64,000 nucleotides of DNA, from positions 1,846,350-1,910,349 of the forward strand of contig NZ_JBEUWX010000002.1 in NCBI RefSeq assembly GCF_041770905.1, in the 5' to 3' direction. Below the pieces are notes generated by a model, which ran no database searches, had not been told where the DNA came from, and saw nothing but the letters and a program-made list of their open reading frames with translations. A program made the position numbers and the translations under genes. Source of the stretch: Propionivibrio hellwigii (lineage in GTDB: Bacteria > Pseudomonadota > Gammaproteobacteria > Burkholderiales > Rhodocyclaceae). Shown in pieces: positions 9,098 to 17,694 of the stretch (within the stretch, counting starts at the first letter, position 1; the number at the start of each line of letters is the position of its first letter).

Positions 9098-10366
9098 TCA
9101 TGACTTCGATTTTTCCGGTCCCGATGTTTCGCTGTCATTTGGCAGAAAGGTGCGAAAGAACGCAGGCAACGGCGCCTGTTCCAGGCTGCGTTGCGTAAAG
9201 AGAAAGCGACCGTCGCAGACGAAGCCCAGATCCGCCCAATCGACGGCGTTAAGCGCTGACGCCAGCTGCCGGACGTCGGTTTCTGGCCGATGCGGGAAAA
9301 TTGCCAATACCGCCCCATCATAATGCGGGCAATCATGCACGAAAAAGGGTTGCTGCCGGCGTGTCTTGTTATTGACGTAAACCCGCGGCAGGGCGGATTG
9401 ATAATAACCGCGCCCCCAGTGCCACCAGTTGCTTTCGTCGAATTTGCGGATGCGCCGGGCCAGCAGGTGCGCCTTGTGCGGCAGCAGGGCGGGCGGCGGT
9501 GCGTCCGGTGCGCACCAGATCATCCGGCGCGTTTTGCCGTCGGCAACGGTGGATGAGCAGACGAAATCGCGGTTGCCGTGCGTTTCGCTGGCGTAGAGCG
9601 CATCGGCCCCCGAGACGGCGCCTACTTTGACGAAGGCGATGTCGCGCAGCGACAGGGGATAATCGTTTCGGGTAAAAAGCAGCTGGCCGTTGTTTTCGGC
9701 AAAACGCCGTATTTCCCGCTGCAATTGCGCAAGGCAAGTGGCCGGCTGCCCGGCGCCAAGCGCGCTGTAGCGCGTGCGCCGATCGTAATTGCCAAGTTCA
9801 AAGCGCCAGATAGCGCAGTTTGGCGTGACTTCATCGAACAGGTGCAGATCGCCCAGATCGATGAAGTCGGTGATTGTGCCGGCTTCATAAAGCCGGCGGT
9901 TGAGTGGGATGGCCGAGGTGGCTTTGAGCAGATCGCGTGGCGTGATGAAGATCAGCTCGCCACGCGGTGCCAGATGGCACAGGCATTTTTCGATGAAAAA
10001 GAGGTAAAGATTGGCGCGGCCGTCGAGTACGCTGTTGCGTGTCAGGTAGCGCGTGGACTGTGGAATATCCTGGTAACGGACGTATGGCGGATTGCCGATG
10101 ATTGTGGCGAAGCGTTCTTCTTCCGGGAGTTCAAAAAAATCCATGACCCGTGTTCCGGGTGGCGCGAAATCGGGATCGATCTCGATGCCGACGGCGCCGG
10201 GGAGATGCGCGAGAAAAGCGCCATTGCCGCAGGCAGGTTCCAGTACGCGCCCGTGATTGCGTACCAGTTTCAGCATACAGTCGACGATGGTAGGCGGCGT
10301 GAAAAACTGGCCGAGTCCAAAACCTTCGGTATCGTTGGGCAAGCGTTTGACGAAAGTGCGGGACAT
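9098..10366 (-). CDS. Solitary TaqI/Eco57I-like N6-adenine DNA methyltransferase
   Basis: The 422-residue protein carries the start motif FGLGQFFTPP, the SAM-binding motif LEPACGNGAFLAHL (motif I) and the catalytic NPPYV motif (motif IV), all within the first 130 residues. This is the layout of gamma-class adenine methyltransferases such as TaqI. The remaining C-terminal half probably recognises the target sequence. No restriction endonuclease or specificity gene is beside it: gshA lies downstream and a lipoprotein gene upstream. It may be an orphan methyltransferase with a regulatory or housekeeping role. The target is unknown, and an RNA or protein substrate cannot be fully excluded. Confidence 0.8.
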   Translation of the reverse strand: MSRTFVKRLPNDTEGFGLGQFFTPPTIVDCMLKLVRNHGRVLEPACGNGAFLAHLPGAVGIEIDPDFAPPGTRVMDFFELPEEERFATIIGNPPYVRYQDIPQSTRYLTRNSVLDGRANLYLFFIEKCLCHLAPRGELIFITPRDLLKATSAIPLNRRLYEAGTITDFIDLGDLHLFDEVTPNCAIWRFELGNYDRRTRYSALGAGQPATCLAQLQREIRRFAENNGQLLFTRNDYPLSLRDIAFVKVGAVSGADALYASETHGNRDFVCSSTVADGKTRRMIWCAPDAPPPALLPHKAHLLARRIRKFDESNWWHWGRGYYQSALPRVYVNNKTRRQQPFFVHDCPHYDGAVLAIFPHRPETDVRQLASALNAVDWADLGFVCDGRFLFTQRSLEQAPLPAFFRTFLPNDSETSGPEKSKS

Positions 10367-10552
10367 GGCGGCGGCTTTTCGTTCACTGATGCACGTCGGC
10401 TGACTGGCGTCCGGATGCCCGGTCTAGGCGGAATGGAGAAGCGTGGGGAATGGTGGAAATGGCGGGAGTGACAGGAATGACAGGAATGGCAAAGCGCAGG
10501 AACGCATTCGGCGCCGTGTCCGGCCTGGCCCGAAGCGCGGTCAACTGCCCAT

Positions 10553-11191
10553 TCATTGTACGCGTGTTTCGCGTTCGGCCTGCCGCCGTTTGCGCTCAGC
10601 CTGGCGCTCGGCATCGCGTCTGGCGTGACGTGCCTGCCGCTCCTGCCGGCTACGCCCTTCTTCGGCGGCTTTTTGGCGATAGGCGGCTGCCTGGGCGGCT
10701 TTGTCGGCCTGCCGACGTTCGCGTTCGGCTGCGCGTTCCTGTTCCTTGCGGCGGTATTCTGCTGCTTGTCTTTGTTGTTCTGCTTCGCGCGCCTGATTAT
10801 TGGTATTTCGCTCGGCCTCCCTGCGCTCGATTTCCATGCGCTGGACGTTGCGCAGAAAATCGCGCGCTGGAATGTCGATGTCGCGCGCCTGGAGAATGGT
10901 TTCGGTATAACGCGTCTTGGCGTCTCGCAAACAGTCGCTGACAAAGAACTTTTTGTAGCACTCCGCCTGCTCGGCCTCCAGGCGTTCTTCTGCCGCCTGC
11001 TGCATCGCCGCGGCGCGTTCGCGCTGGGCGTTGGCCTGTTCCGTCGTTTGCGGAATGGTCGCGGCTTCTTTTTGCTTAACCGCTGGTGAGCAGGCCGTAA
11101 CCAGTAGCACCAGTATGCCCAGCAGTGCCGGCGGCAGGGCGGATAAATGACCAGATGCATTTCGTTGAGATCGATGCTGCTCAAACCTCAT
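10553..11191 (-). CDS. Predicted coiled-coil lipoprotein
   Basis: The 212-residue product has a hydrophobic stretch LPPALLGILVLLVTAC ending in a lipobox-like VTAC, so the mature protein would begin at the cysteine and be lipid anchored. The rest is highly charged and rich in Glu, Arg, Gln and Ala with heptad-like runs, a probable long coiled coil. Two cysteines (ECYKKFFVSDC) follow a short linker. The region before the hydrophobic core is unusually long for a signal peptide, so the true start may be internal. The family is not recognised. It is divergent from thrH. Confidence 0.65.
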   Translation of the reverse strand: MRFEQHRSQRNASGHLSALPPALLGILVLLVTACSPAVKQKEAATIPQTTEQANAQRERAAAMQQAAEERLEAEQAECYKKFFVSDCLRDAKTRYTETILQARDIDIPARDFLRNVQRMEIERREAERNTNNQAREAEQQRQAAEYRRKEQERAAERERRQADKAAQAAAYRQKAAEEGRSRQERQARHARRDAERQAERKRRQAERETRVQ

Positions 11192-11337
11192 AAAGTATCT
11201 CCCCTTTATGGCACAGGGCGAATTGTCTCATGGAATGGCCGTAAATGGCGTCAAGAGGCCTGTTGCGCGGCGGCGCGTTTGTTAGAATGGCGCCTTGTCG
11301 TTCGTTTCGTTCATTTCTTTTTGATTCGGAGTGTGTT

Positions 11338-11946
11338 GTGAGAATCGTTTGTCTCGACCTGGAAGGCGTGCTGGTTCCAGAAATCTGGATTGAGTTTGCC
11401 GAACGTACCGGTATCCCTGAACTGCGGCGGACGACGCGCGATGAGCCGAACTACGACAAGCTCATGAAATACCGCCTCGATCTGCTGCGCCAGCACCAGC
11501 TGGGTTTGCCCGATATCCAGAATGTCATTGCCAGCATGGGGCCGATGCCGGGGGCGCGGGCATTTCTCGATAAGTTGCGTGAGGATTACCAGGTCATCAT
11601 TCTTTCCGACACTTTTTATGAATTTGCGCATCCGCTGATGCGCCAGCTGGCGTGGCCGACGCTCTTCTGCCACAGCCTGGAAGCGGGCGCTGACGGCATG
11701 TTGACCGGCTATCGCCTGCGTATGCCGCAACAAAAACGGGAAGCGGTGGTGCGCCTGCGTGAGATGAATTTCACCGTCGTCGCCGCGGGCGATTCCTATA
11801 ACGACACGGCAATGCTCGGTGTGGCGCATGCGGGCATCCTGTTTCATCCGCCGGAAAATGTTGTGCGCGAATTTCCGCAATATCCGGTCACTGAAAACTA
11901 TGATGCGCTGCGTGCCGAAATCGATAAAGCATTTGCGCGCATTTGA
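11338..11946 (+). CDS. thrH: Phosphoserine phosphatase / homoserine phosphotransferase ThrH
   Basis: ThrH is a HAD-superfamily enzyme that in Pseudomonas dephosphorylates phosphoserine and can transfer the phosphate to homoserine. The product starts RIVCLDLEGVLVPEIWIEFA after the initiator, with the HAD nucleophile in DLEG. It also has ILSDTFYEF (motif II) and AAGDSYNDTAML (motif IV). The start is the GTG at 11338, with GGAG at 11328-11331 upstream. The longer frame back to 11245 has no family similarity. The resulting 202 residues match the family length. Confidence 0.92.
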   Translation: MRIVCLDLEGVLVPEIWIEFAERTGIPELRRTTRDEPNYDKLMKYRLDLLRQHQLGLPDIQNVIASMGPMPGARAFLDKLREDYQVIILSDTFYEFAHPLMRQLAWPTLFCHSLEAGADGMLTGYRLRMPQQKREAVVRLREMNFTVVAAGDSYNDTAMLGVAHAGILFHPPENVVREFPQYPVTENYDALRAEIDKAFARI

Positions 11947-12043
11947 GGTTGGGATTGTCGTTGTGTTTCTCGCCCTGCCCTGAATTTTCGGACGTCTCGT
12001 CTGTATTTTTGCTGCGTATCGGTGCAGGCTGTGCGCCGCTTCC

Positions 12044-14002
12044 ATGATCGTCCTCAGGAATCTTACGTTACGGCGTGGCGCCAGGCGGGTGCTTGATGAG
12101 GCTTCTGCCGTCATTAACCCCGGCGAGAAGATTGGCCTGGTTGGCCGCAACGGTGCGGGCAAGTCCTCGTTGTTCGCTTTGCTTGCCGGTACGCTGCACG
12201 AAGATGCCGGTGAATGCCTGGTACCGTCTGTCTGGCGGCTAGCGCAAGTTGCCCAGGAGATGCCGGAAACAGCGCAGAGCGCGACGGATTTCGTCATTGC
12301 CGGGGATGCGTTCCTGATGGCGGCGCAGGCCGAGGCGCACGCTGCGGAGGCTTCCGGTAATGGCGAACGCATGGCGCATGCCTATACGGCGCTGACCGAC
12401 GCAGGCGCACACGATGCGCATGCCCGGGCGCAGGCGTTAATTCTGGGGTTGGGCTTCCGCATGGACGAGCTGAACCGGCCGGTCAATAGTTTTTCCGGCG
12501 GCTGGCGTATGCGCCTGCAACTGGCGCGGGCGCTGATGTGTCCATCCGACCTGCTGCTACTCGATGAGCCGACCAACCACCTCGATCTCGATGCACTGGT
12601 CTGGCTGGAAAGCTGGCTCAAGCGCTACGAAGGCACGCTACTCGTCATTAGCCACGACCGTGAGTTCCTCGATGCCGTAACGCGCGTCACCTTGCATATC
12701 GAGCGCGGAAAGCTGACGCGTTATGGCGGCAACTACAGCGATTTCGAGGCCTTGCGCGCACAGCAGATGCTGTTGCAGCAAGCGGCCTATGAGAAACAGC
12801 AAGCACAGATTGCCCGCCTAACGAAATTTATCGACCGCTTCAAAGCCAAGGCGAGTAAGGCGCGCCAGGCACAAAGCCGGGTCAAGGCGCTCGAACGTAT
12901 GGAGCGCCTCGCGCCGGTATTGGCCGAGGCTGAATTTTCCTTTGCATTCAATACTCCGACCGGACTGCCCAATCCGATGCTGGTGCTGCGCGATGTCGAC
13001 TGCGGTTATCTGCCGCCGGTAGGTGCTTCGGCAGACACACCGCCGAGCCTTATCGTGCGCCAGGTGAGTTGCACGATCGCCGCCGGTCAGCGCATCGGTA
13101 TCCTCGGCGCCAACGGGCAAGGTAAATCGACTTTGGTCAAAACACTGGTCGGCGCCTTGCCGCTGCTGTCGGGTGGGCGGGTCGAAGGCAAGGAGCTGTC
13201 GATCGGCTACTTCGCCCAGCAGGAGTTGGATGTGCTGCGGCCACGGGATTCACCGATCGAACATCTGACACGGCTTGCTCACACCGTATTGCCTGAGGGG
13301 GAATCGAGGCGTGAACAAGCGTTGCGCAATTATCTGGGCACGTTCAGTTTTACTGGCGATATGGCGTATCAGCCGGTCGGTACGATGAGCGGCGGTGAGA
13401 AAGCGCGTTTGGTGCTGGCGCTTATTGCCTGGCAGCGGCCGAATCTGCTGCTGCTTGATGAGCCGACCAACCATCTCGACCTGGCCACGCGCGAGGCGCT
13501 GTCCGTCGCACTGAACGAATTCGAAGGGGCGATGATTCTGGTCAGCCACGACCGTGCGCTATTGCGTGCGGTATGTGACGAGTTCTGGCTTGTGGCGCAT
13601 GGGCGCGTTACCCCGTTCGATGGTGATCTCGACGATTACCAGCAGTTTCTCCTTGATGACGCGCGCCGGCAGCGTGAGGCGGAAAAACGGGCGCGTATGC
13701 AAAACGGGCAGGCAGAGCAAACGTCAGCGGTGCGAAAACGGGAATATGCGGCGGCTCGTCAGACCGCGGCGCAGCTGCGGTCGCTCAAGCGCGCGCAGGA
13801 AAAACTCGACAGTCAGTTACATACCCTGCAAATGCACAAACAGGCGATTGAAGCCCGTTTTGCTGAAGAAAGCCTGCCGGTCGATGAAATTACCGTACTG
13901 GGCAATGAACTCAAGGCACTGAATGAAGCGCTCGATGCCCAGGAAGAGCGCTGGCTAACACTTGCCGAAGAAATCGAGCGAATTGAGGCGGCGTCATCGT
14001 AG
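12044..14002 (+). CDS. yheS: ABC-F family ATPase, YheS-like
   Basis: This soluble protein has two ABC domains and no membrane segments, as in ABC-F proteins that act on the ribosome. In the first half, Walker A is GRNGAGKSS, the signature FSGGWRMRLQLARAL and Walker B LLLLDEPTNHLDLDAL. In the second half they are GANGQGKST, MSGGEKARLVLAL and LLLLDEPTNHLDLA. A linker rich in Lys, Arg and Gln and a C-terminal coiled coil (about 555-652) complete the YheS/Uup layout. At 652 residues and with this N-terminus, YheS is the best match. No strong ribosome site is seen before the ATG. Confidence 0.88.
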   Translation: MIVLRNLTLRRGARRVLDEASAVINPGEKIGLVGRNGAGKSSLFALLAGTLHEDAGECLVPSVWRLAQVAQEMPETAQSATDFVIAGDAFLMAAQAEAHAAEASGNGERMAHAYTALTDAGAHDAHARAQALILGLGFRMDELNRPVNSFSGGWRMRLQLARALMCPSDLLLLDEPTNHLDLDALVWLESWLKRYEGTLLVISHDREFLDAVTRVTLHIERGKLTRYGGNYSDFEALRAQQMLLQQAAYEKQQAQIARLTKFIDRFKAKASKARQAQSRVKALERMERLAPVLAEAEFSFAFNTPTGLPNPMLVLRDVDCGYLPPVGASADTPPSLIVRQVSCTIAAGQRIGILGANGQGKSTLVKTLVGALPLLSGGRVEGKELSIGYFAQQELDVLRPRDSPIEHLTRLAHTVLPEGESRREQALRNYLGTFSFTGDMAYQPVGTMSGGEKARLVLALIAWQRPNLLLLDEPTNHLDLATREALSVALNEFEGAMILVSHDRALLRAVCDEFWLVAHGRVTPFDGDLDDYQQFLLDDARRQREAEKRARMQNGQAEQTSAVRKREYAAARQTAAQLRSLKRAQEKLDSQLHTLQMHKQAIEARFAEESLPVDEITVLGNELKALNEALDAQEERWLTLAEEIERIEAASS

Positions 14003-14114
14003 GAAAGCGTATGCAGCGCACTTACCGCCAAGACACGCTGCGCTATTCCGCATGCAAGCCGATCATCGCTTGCGCGCCCTGTAGAAATAGTTGCTTGCTT
14101 CGTCTATAAAAATA

Positions 14115-14144
14115 CCCGCCCCGTGCGGGTCTACGCGGGGCGGG
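14115..14144. terminator. GC-rich hairpin between convergent yheS and frdD
   Basis: A long GC-rich inverted repeat, CCCGCCCCG pairing with CGGGGCGGG, lies in the 200-bp gap between the converging yheS and frd transcripts. A T-run follows on the plus strand near 14161-14170. It probably ends one or both transcripts, although the T-run is somewhat distant. Confidence 0.5.
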
Positions 14145-14204
14145 CAGGTGTGTTATTGGCTTTTTTGTTTTTGCTGATAGAAATTGGAAGGAATCATTTC
14201 TGTT

Positions 14205-14573
14205 TCAGAAACCGATTTTCAGCAATACCACGCCCGAAATGACGGTTGCAATGAACGCCGATCCGTAGCAAAGCAGCTTGGCGCCCATGCCGGCATGGAT
14301 GCCAAACTCGTGGAGCGAGTGGTAGGTGCGATGTACGGCAAACCACATGAACAGGGAAATGACGGCAAAGATGAAGCCCTTGCCAAAAAAGTTCTGGACG
14401 AAAGCCAGGACCTTTGGGTAGCTCATCGTATCCTGCGGTAACAGGATGCCCAATGGAACAGCAATACCGGTAATGAAAACCAGCGCCGGGCCGAATAGTG
14501 CAGAGAGCATGCCGCCGGCACCGAAGAGTCCCCAGAAAATGGGGGCATTGGAACGCTTACGAATTTTTTTCAT
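14205..14573 (-). CDS. frdD: Fumarate reductase membrane anchor subunit D
   Basis: The 122-residue hydrophobic protein has three membrane segments (FWGLFGAGGMLSALFGPALV, FIFAVISLFMWFAVHRTYHS, LLCYGSAFIATVISGVVLL). The HRTYHSLHEFGIH segment resembles E. coli FrdD. With FrdC it anchors the FrdAB head to the inner membrane and forms the quinol site. Its ATG overlaps the frdC stop (ATGA), showing translational coupling. It is the last gene of frdABCD. Confidence 0.92.
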   Translation of the reverse strand: MKKIRKRSNAPIFWGLFGAGGMLSALFGPALVFITGIAVPLGILLPQDTMSYPKVLAFVQNFFGKGFIFAVISLFMWFAVHRTYHSLHEFGIHAGMGAKLLCYGSAFIATVISGVVLLKIGF

Positions 14574-14968
14574 GCAGCAATCCTCCCAACCAGGGCGATC
14601 AGTCCGAGAGCGGCGACAACCGCGGCCGTCAGCCCGCCTGCGATAATGGTGCCGGGCGCGAGCTTTTTACCGCCGATCCGAACGGGCGGCATGGTGATCG
14701 GCATGATCTTGAACCATGTATAGGCATGGTAAGCAATCGCAACCAGCAAGATCAGGTGAAAAATGATCGATACCGGGCTTTTCAGCGCGGCCAGCCAATC
14801 ATTCCAGTAGGTTTCGCCTTGACTCAGGCGCACCAGCCCAACCAGCAGGACGATAGCGTAGGCAATGACGAACAGCGCTGTACTTTCATGGATCACATAT
14901 TCGACGTAGAAGGGATTCTTCTTCCACCACCCCTCCATCGGACGAACATACGGTTTGCGTTTGCTCAC
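14570..14968 (-). CDS. frdC: Fumarate reductase membrane anchor subunit C
   Basis: From the GTG at 14968 the product is 132 residues, the FrdC length, beginning VSKRKPYVRPMEGWWKKNPF. Three hydrophobic segments follow, including HESTALFVIAYAIVLLVGL and FHLILLVAIAYHAYTWFKI. The conserved Glu in the first helix region and His in the second fit the quinone-binding anchor. The longer frame to 15070 overlaps frdB and is not needed, because the GTG overlaps the frdB stop (GTGA) as expected for a coupled operon. Confidence 0.92.
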   Translation of the reverse strand: MSKRKPYVRPMEGWWKKNPFYVEYVIHESTALFVIAYAIVLLVGLVRLSQGETYWNDWLAALKSPVSIIFHLILLVAIAYHAYTWFKIMPITMPPVRIGGKKLAPGTIIAGGLTAAVVAALGLIALVGRIAA

Positions 14969-15729
14969 TGGGCACCCCCTTTCGGCGACAGAAAGCGCAG
15001 GAAGTAGTCCTTTGCGGCTTCGATCTTGTTGAGATTGACGGCATTGCCCGGATCGACGTGTTTGGGGCACACCTCTGAGCAGTAGGCGACGGCGCTACAT
15101 ACATAAACGCCCTCCTCGGATGCAAGCAACTCCATACGCTGCTTGCTACCGCCATCGCGTGAATCCATGTTGTAGCGGTGCAGCAGCGCAATCGCGCCAG
15201 GGCCGATAAAGTCGGGGTTGAGGCCGTACTGCGGGCAGGCGGCATAACACAGCGTACAGTTAATGCACGAAGTGAATTGCATATATTCCTGCACCTGCGC
15301 GGGTGTTTGGATATATTCCCCCTCCTCAAGCGTTCTGGGTTCTTTGGGGATGATGTAAGGATGGACGCTTTCCAGTTTGTCAATGAACCCTGAAAAATCG
15401 ACGACCAGATCCTTGTCGATCGGGAAATGTGAAAGTGCCTCGACGGTAATCCGGTTGGTTTGGCCTTCCTGGTAATAGTCGCGGATAAAAGTCTCGCAAG
15501 ACAGTTTGGGAATGCCGTTGATCATCATGCCGCAACTGCCGCAGATCGCCATGCGACACGACCAGCGGAAAGTCAGCGTGCCATCGAAGTTGTCCTTGAT
15601 GTACTGGATGCCTTGCAATACCGACATATCGTTGGTGAAAGGCACCTTGTAGACTTCGGAATGCGGCGCTTCGTCGCTTTCCGGCAGGTAGCGGAGCACC
15701 TCGATTTCAATGAATTTCTGTTCAGACAT
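14965..15729 (-). CDS. frdB: Fumarate reductase iron-sulfur subunit B
   Basis: The 254-residue protein starting MSEQKFIEIEVLRYLPESDE carries the three cluster-binding sets: SCRMAICGSCGMMINGIPKL (2Fe-2S), CINCTLCYAACP (4Fe-4S) and CSEVCPKHVDP (3Fe-4S). It moves electrons from the membrane quinol to the flavin of FrdA. The sequence around the 2Fe-2S cluster is close to E. coli FrdB, which favours fumarate reductase over succinate dehydrogenase. The chosen ATG at 15729 overlaps the end of frdA by 8 nt. Confidence 0.95.
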   Translation of the reverse strand: MSEQKFIEIEVLRYLPESDEAPHSEVYKVPFTNDMSVLQGIQYIKDNFDGTLTFRWSCRMAICGSCGMMINGIPKLSCETFIRDYYQEGQTNRITVEALSHFPIDKDLVVDFSGFIDKLESVHPYIIPKEPRTLEEGEYIQTPAQVQEYMQFTSCINCTLCYAACPQYGLNPDFIGPGAIALLHRYNMDSRDGGSKQRMELLASEEGVYVCSAVAYCSEVCPKHVDPGNAVNLNKIEAAKDYFLRFLSPKGGAQ

Positions 15730-17518
15730 AGGCAGCCTTCCTTTCCGCATCGGCTTTTTCGCCTGCCGCACCGTAAACGCGCGCAGCAGGCGGTGATTTG
15801 GTAATCTTCACGTCGGTGTATTCAAGACGCGGTGCGGCGCCGGGCACATAGTATGCGTCGGAATGCTTGAGGAAGTTAACGTCATCGCGCTGCCCATAAC
15901 CATCCAGCCGCTGGTGGGCGCCGCGCGACTCTTTGCGGTTGATGGCTGAATAGACGATGGATTGCGCCACGTCGAGCTGGTGGTCGAGTTCGATCGCTGT
16001 CAGCCAGTCGGTGTTCCAAACGCTGGTCTTATCGTCCAGTTCAATGTTCCGGAAACGCTCACGCAGTTCGGCCAGCTTGTCGCAGGTTTTCTGCATGGTG
16101 GCCTGTTCGCGGTAAATGCCGCAGCCTTCTTCCATTGCCTGCACCATTTCCTTGCGGATGTTGGCAACGCGCTCTTTAGCACCGTAGGCGGTTTGTGTCT
16201 TGAACGCAAGCACGCGGTTACGGGCGGCTTCGGCCTGCTTGAGCAGCGTATTGGTATCCCCGAATTCGAATGATTTGGCGGTTTCCGCGGCTTCTACACC
16301 TGCCAGTTTGCCGAAGACGACGAGCTCCGTCAGCGAGTTGGAGCCAAGCCGGTTGGCGCCGTGCAGGCCGACGTTCGAGCATTCCCCGATAGCGTACAGG
16401 CCGCGCAGTTTTGTCTGGCATTTGTTGTCGGTGGCAATGCCACCCATCGTGTAATGCACTGCCGGGCGTACCGGAATCGGCTGGATGGCCGGGTCGATGC
16501 CCAAGAAGGTTGCGGCCATTTCGCAGATCAGCGGCAAACGCTCATGCAGGCGCGCCTTGCCGAGATGGCGCAGGTCAAGATGTACGTGTTTGCCGAGTAC
16601 CGGATCATCGAAAACGCGCCCCTTTTGCATCTCGAAATAGAAGGACTGGCTGAGTCGGTCGCGCGGGCCAAGTTCCATGTATTTATTCTTTGGTTTGTCC
16701 TGCATGGGACCCAGACCGTAATCCTGCAAATAGCGGTAACCATCCTTGTTGACCAGATAACCACCTTCGCCGCGGCAGGCTTCCGTGAACAGCAGGCCGG
16801 TGATTGGCATGCAGGTCGGGTGATACTGCACAAATTCCATATCGCGCAAGGGTACGCCGTGGCGGAAAACCGCACCCTGCACATCTCCGGTCACGATGCC
16901 GCCCAGCGTGCTTTCGCGGAAGATGCGTCCTGCGCCGCCGGTGGCGATAATGACCGATTTTCCCTGGATAAGGGTGAATTCGCCAGTTGCCATTTCAATG
17001 GCGACGATCCCCTGGCAGCGCCCCTCGTCTTCCAGAATATCAATACAAAAATATTCGTCGAAACGTTTGATTGAGGGAAACTGGATCGATGTCTGGAACA
17101 GGGTATGCAGGATGTGGAAGCCGGATTTATCGGCGGCAAACCACGTCCGCTCGATCTTCATGCCCCCGAAGGGGCGGACGTTGACTTTTCCTTCCGGCGT
17201 ACGGCTCCATGGGCATCCCCAGTGCTCCAGCTGTGTCAGCTCAATGGGTGCTTGCTCAACGAAATATTCGACAACATCCTGCTCGCACAGCCAGTCGCCG
17301 CCGCCGACAGTGTCGTGGAAGTGGTGGTCCAGGTTATCTTCTTCCTTCTTGATGCCTGCCGCCCCGCCTTCGGCGGATACGGTATGGCTGCGCATCGGAT
17401 AGACTTTGGATACCAGTGCGATTTTCAGCGCGGGATCGGCCTGGGCGACGGCGATTGCCGCACGTAATCCCGCACCTCCTCCGCCAACAACAACCACGTC
17501 TGCTTTATAGGTATTCAC
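15722..17518 (-). CDS. frdA: Fumarate reductase flavoprotein subunit A
   Basis: FrdA holds covalent FAD and the fumarate site. The 598-residue protein has the dinucleotide motif VVVGGGGAGLRAA, the flavin-attachment histidine in MRSHTVSAEGG, and the active-site segment MGGIATDNKC together with GANRLGSNSLTELVVFGKLA. With frdBCD downstream, in order and overlapping, this is a complete E. coli-type quinol:fumarate reductase that would allow fumarate respiration. Two-anchor FrdABCD operons are not common in betaproteobacteria. No clear FNR box was found in the 176-bp upstream gap. Confidence 0.96.
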   Translation of the reverse strand: MNTYKADVVVVGGGGAGLRAAIAVAQADPALKIALVSKVYPMRSHTVSAEGGAAGIKKEEDNLDHHFHDTVGGGDWLCEQDVVEYFVEQAPIELTQLEHWGCPWSRTPEGKVNVRPFGGMKIERTWFAADKSGFHILHTLFQTSIQFPSIKRFDEYFCIDILEDEGRCQGIVAIEMATGEFTLIQGKSVIIATGGAGRIFRESTLGGIVTGDVQGAVFRHGVPLRDMEFVQYHPTCMPITGLLFTEACRGEGGYLVNKDGYRYLQDYGLGPMQDKPKNKYMELGPRDRLSQSFYFEMQKGRVFDDPVLGKHVHLDLRHLGKARLHERLPLICEMAATFLGIDPAIQPIPVRPAVHYTMGGIATDNKCQTKLRGLYAIGECSNVGLHGANRLGSNSLTELVVFGKLAGVEAAETAKSFEFGDTNTLLKQAEAARNRVLAFKTQTAYGAKERVANIRKEMVQAMEEGCGIYREQATMQKTCDKLAELRERFRNIELDDKTSVWNTDWLTAIELDHQLDVAQSIVYSAINRKESRGAHQRLDGYGQRDDVNFLKHSDAYYVPGAAPRLEYTDVKITKSPPAARVYGAAGEKADAERKAAYV

Positions 17519-17694
17519 GCATGATCCTTTCGTGTGAAAAGGGGATTGTGTCGGAACTTGCGGCTACCCCGTTGTCGGGACGGTCTTGGGGAGACTCGGT
17601 AGCATTCGGAAAACCGCATGAATTATGGCGCTTTCTCATTTTCCCGACAACCATCTTGCGATGGTTTTTGCGAAAAAACGCCCGCTTTCCAAAA

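Noticed and set aside
10441..10495. Short tandem repeat of GGAATGACA-like units
   Set aside because: Only about three imperfect 9-nt units are present between two genes, too few to be treated as a feature.
10270..11184. Alternative minus-strand frame of 304 codons over the lipoprotein gene
   Set aside because: Its composition (Arg, Ser, Pro rich) is typical of an out-of-frame reading, while the other frame gives a signal peptide with a lipobox.
17519..17694. FNR box upstream of frdA
   Set aside because: I looked for TTGAT-N4-ATCAA-like sites before the fumarate reductase operon and saw none good enough to report.
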